NCBI GenBank assembly: GCA_902786285.1
Contig: CADABX010000036.1
Coordinates: forward strand, 1 to 40,385
Length of the DNA stretch: 40,385 nt
DNA from: Oscillospiraceae bacterium
Lineage (GTDB): Bacteria > Bacillota > Clostridia > Oscillospirales > Acutalibacteraceae
Reading direction: 5' to 3'
Below are positions 38,854 through 40,385 of the stretch, in pieces. How positions within the stretch are numbered: position 1 is the stretch's first letter; every line of letters begins with the position of its first letter. The position numbers and the translations under genes are program-made. The notes below the pieces were generated by a model that was not told where the DNA came from, did no database searches, and saw nothing but the letters and a program-made list of their open reading frames with translations.

Positions 38854-40116
38854 TTATTTGTTCTTTTTGAAAAACCGATACATCCTTTTCAGCAGCCGCA
38901 CGGGCGGCAGATTCATCAGCTTCCGATAGCGGCGCACCGCCGTTTGCACCTCGGGCACGCTGCCCAGCGCGCGGTAGGCGCGCAGATCTTTTTGCAACTG
39001 CTTCGGGCTGCCGAGTGCATGATAGTCCGCGACTTGCCGCTGCGTTTCCTCCAATTCGGCGCGCAGCGTTTCCAGTTCGCGTCTTGCCGCAATCAGTTCG
39101 CGCAGGTCGATATGCTCTTCGATAAAGTAGTTGTGCAGTGTCAGCTTCATGGTTTCGTTCTGCCACTGCAGCAGTTCCTGGTCGCTGTAGGTCGTTTTGC
39201 AAAGCTCGCTCGCCTTGCGCGTCTCCTGTTTACACTGCGCGATAAAGGCGGATACAGTCTCTTCCAGCTGCCGGCGCACGGGCAGATAGGTGTCGGGGTT
39301 CGGCGGCGGATTTTGCATCCAACCGTCGTATTTTCCGGCAAGGAAGTCCTTCGTTGTGCAGTGGTGCACATAGTCCTGGTGCGGCACAAAGCGGTCGGAC
39401 TTGAAGCTTTTGCGGATCAGAAGCACCGGTGTGCCGAGGGCGAGCGTCGGCAGCGTGCAGTGCAGCCGGAAGGTATAGACCGCGTTGGCGTTCTGATACA
39501 AATCGAGCATGTCCTCCACCTGCGCTTTTCTTGTTTCCCACGACAGATTGCCGGACGGCTCCGGCCGCGTGGGCGCGATCACCTTGACGTCGATGCCGGT
39601 GTTCTGATAAAAGCGTTTGATCTTTTTTTCAACGGCCTTTTCCACCCCGACCACACATACATATGGCCGCTCCGGCGTTTTGCGCGGGCGCTGCGGCAGC
39701 GTCAGGGTGATGCAGCCGGAATAATAGCTGTCGATCCCGAGGCGCTGCATGTGCCGCAGCGTGGCGGTGTCACGGCAGCCGATGGGCGCGTGGGCCTTGA
39801 GATAGTCATAGCCCGGGCCGGTCAGATATTCCCATTTGCAGGGCATGCCGCGTGGGCGGCCGCGGTGGATATCGTTATAGTGAAAGCCGATCCACAGCGG
39901 ATAAATGCTCTTACTGGGCGGCCAGTTCCATTTATGCCACATATACCACGCACTCATAATACACGCGACCGGCTCGTCGTCGGCGGCATGAAAACCGTCG
40001 AGATCCTCGATATCGATCATATAATCCACCTGGGGATACCACAGGCTTTCGGCATACGACTGCATATCGTCGCCGATGTTCTTGGTCGTCTTGCGCCACA
40101 GCACACCGTATTTCAC
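38854..40116 (-). CDS. Polysaccharide pyruvyl transferase-family protein
   Basis: This 420-aa protein resembles the polysaccharide pyruvyl transferase (CsaB/WcaK) family: a KNIGDDMQSYAE start, where the family has a G-N-x-GD motif, the middle PIGCRDTATLRHMQRLGI, and FRLHCTLPTLALGTPVLLI, the conserved R-x-H region. Such enzymes add ketal pyruvate to wall or exopolysaccharide sugars with PEP as donor. The C-terminal third is a charged coiled coil (about 335-375) and a basic tail (LLKRMYRFFKKNK) likely to touch the membrane. The start is a GTG with AGGAGG 8 nt upstream. A TATAAT on the minus strand near 40150 may be its -10. Confidence 0.82.
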   Translation of the reverse strand: MKYGVLWRKTTKNIGDDMQSYAESLWYPQVDYMIDIEDLDGFHAADDEPVACIMSAWYMWHKWNWPPSKSIYPLWIGFHYNDIHRGRPRGMPCKWEYLTGPGYDYLKAHAPIGCRDTATLRHMQRLGIDSYYSGCITLTLPQRPRKTPERPYVCVVGVEKAVEKKIKRFYQNTGIDVKVIAPTRPEPSGNLSWETRKAQVEDMLDLYQNANAVYTFRLHCTLPTLALGTPVLLIRKSFKSDRFVPHQDYVHHCTTKDFLAGKYDGWMQNPPPNPDTYLPVRRQLEETVSAFIAQCKQETRKASELCKTTYSDQELLQWQNETMKLTLHNYFIEEHIDLRELIAARRELETLRAELEETQRQVADYHALGSPKQLQKDLRAYRALGSVPEVQTAVRRYRKLMNLPPVRLLKRMYRFFKKNK

Positions 40117-40278
40117 ACAAATCGCCTCCTGTCGGAACTCGCTGTGATTATATTGTACCCAATTTTTTCCGGTTTATATTTCCAAATCGGAACAAACAAA
40201 GGTTTCATATTTTTTAATCCACCCGCTTGCCCCTGCGCATCCCGCTCTCCTAGTCCCCGGTCCCTTGTTCCTGTGAGT

Positions 40279-40385
40279 CTCGCCTACCGTTCTCGGCTCC
40301 CGGGTCTCGCCTGCCGGCTCGGTCGTTGCTTCGCTTCGCGAGGTGTCCACCGGACACCCGCAACCTCGGTCGTTGCTTCGCTTCG
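40279..40385. repeat. Palindrome-bearing tandem repeats at the window edge
   Basis: The 21-bp sequence beginning CTCGGTCGTTGCTTCG occurs at 40318-40338 and 40365-40385, a 47-bp period. Between the copies lies the palindrome GGTGTCC-ACC-GGACACC (40342-40358). Degenerate TCTCGCCTNCCG units precede it from 40279. No gene is present. The array is cut by the window end. The rest of 40117-40278 holds only the pyruvyl transferase upstream region. Confidence 0.75.

Overview
The window looks like a chromosome segment of a fairly GC-rich, low-branching Gram-positive bacterium, most likely a gut-type Clostridia (Oscillospirales/Ruminococcaceae-like). The reasons are Firmicute-style AGGAGG ribosome sites and TTGACA-N17-TATAAT promoters, a T-box leader, a DivIVA-like protein, AgrC/LytTR-type signalling, the Hsp33/YerC/RmuC/AckA/Pyk housekeeping set and several secreted proteins of a clostridial kind. 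This placement is inference from the sequence; no 16S gene is present.

Layout. 1-2.7 kb: tRNA-Val and tRNA-Asp, then a minus-strand group (YerC/TrpR-like, methyltransferase, hslO) split by a repeat element and an array of small hairpins. 2.7-5.05 kb: two alpha/beta hydrolases. 5.05-6.4 kb: an AT-rich islet with an XRE repressor divergent from a secreted cysteine-rich protein. 6.4-11.6 kb: a candidate small RNA, rmuC, and an operon of a lipoprotein solute-binding protein, a hydrolase and a glycerophosphodiester phosphodiesterase. 11.6-17.2 kb: a 61-aa orphan gene, then a long minus-strand run starting at a cysteine T-box: cysE, cysS, a transglutaminase-like gene, murI, a PPC-domain gene and a QueG-like iron-sulfur protein. 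17.2-22.9 kb: a radical SAM protein, then YdcF, a SecB-like chaperone, a DUF1292 protein, a DivIVA-like protein and a large repeat-rich membrane protein with a degenerate signal-peptidase-like domain.

23-28.2 kb: a cassette of secreted DUF6273 protein, sensor kinase and LytTR response regulator behind ackA. It is bounded on one side by the real ackA 3' end and on the other by a duplicated ackA tail plus terminator. The two promoters in the cassette carry the same pair of 21-bp-spaced direct repeats, so the regulator very probably controls itself and the secreted protein. 28.4-30.5 kb: a secreted Cthe_2159-like carbohydrate-binding protein, then a compact locus with the full architecture of a type I toxin-antitoxin system: a 22-residue membrane peptide with a strong ribosome site, and an antisense RNA with its own consensus promoter and terminator. 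I consider this the best candidate for an undescribed system.

30.5-40.4 kb: a zinc-ribbon protein coupled to a GPH-family sugar symporter, a membrane-anchored Pro/Ala/Thr-linker protein, a cell-wall and glycolysis group (DUF2238-like membrane protein, MurE-like ligase, FemX-like transferase, pyruvate kinase), a polysaccharide pyruvyl transferase-like protein and, at the edge, palindrome-containing repeats. Three copies or part-copies of one MITE-like family with 32-bp termini made of AATTCGG heptamers are scattered through the window; one supplies the stop codon of the MurE-like gene.
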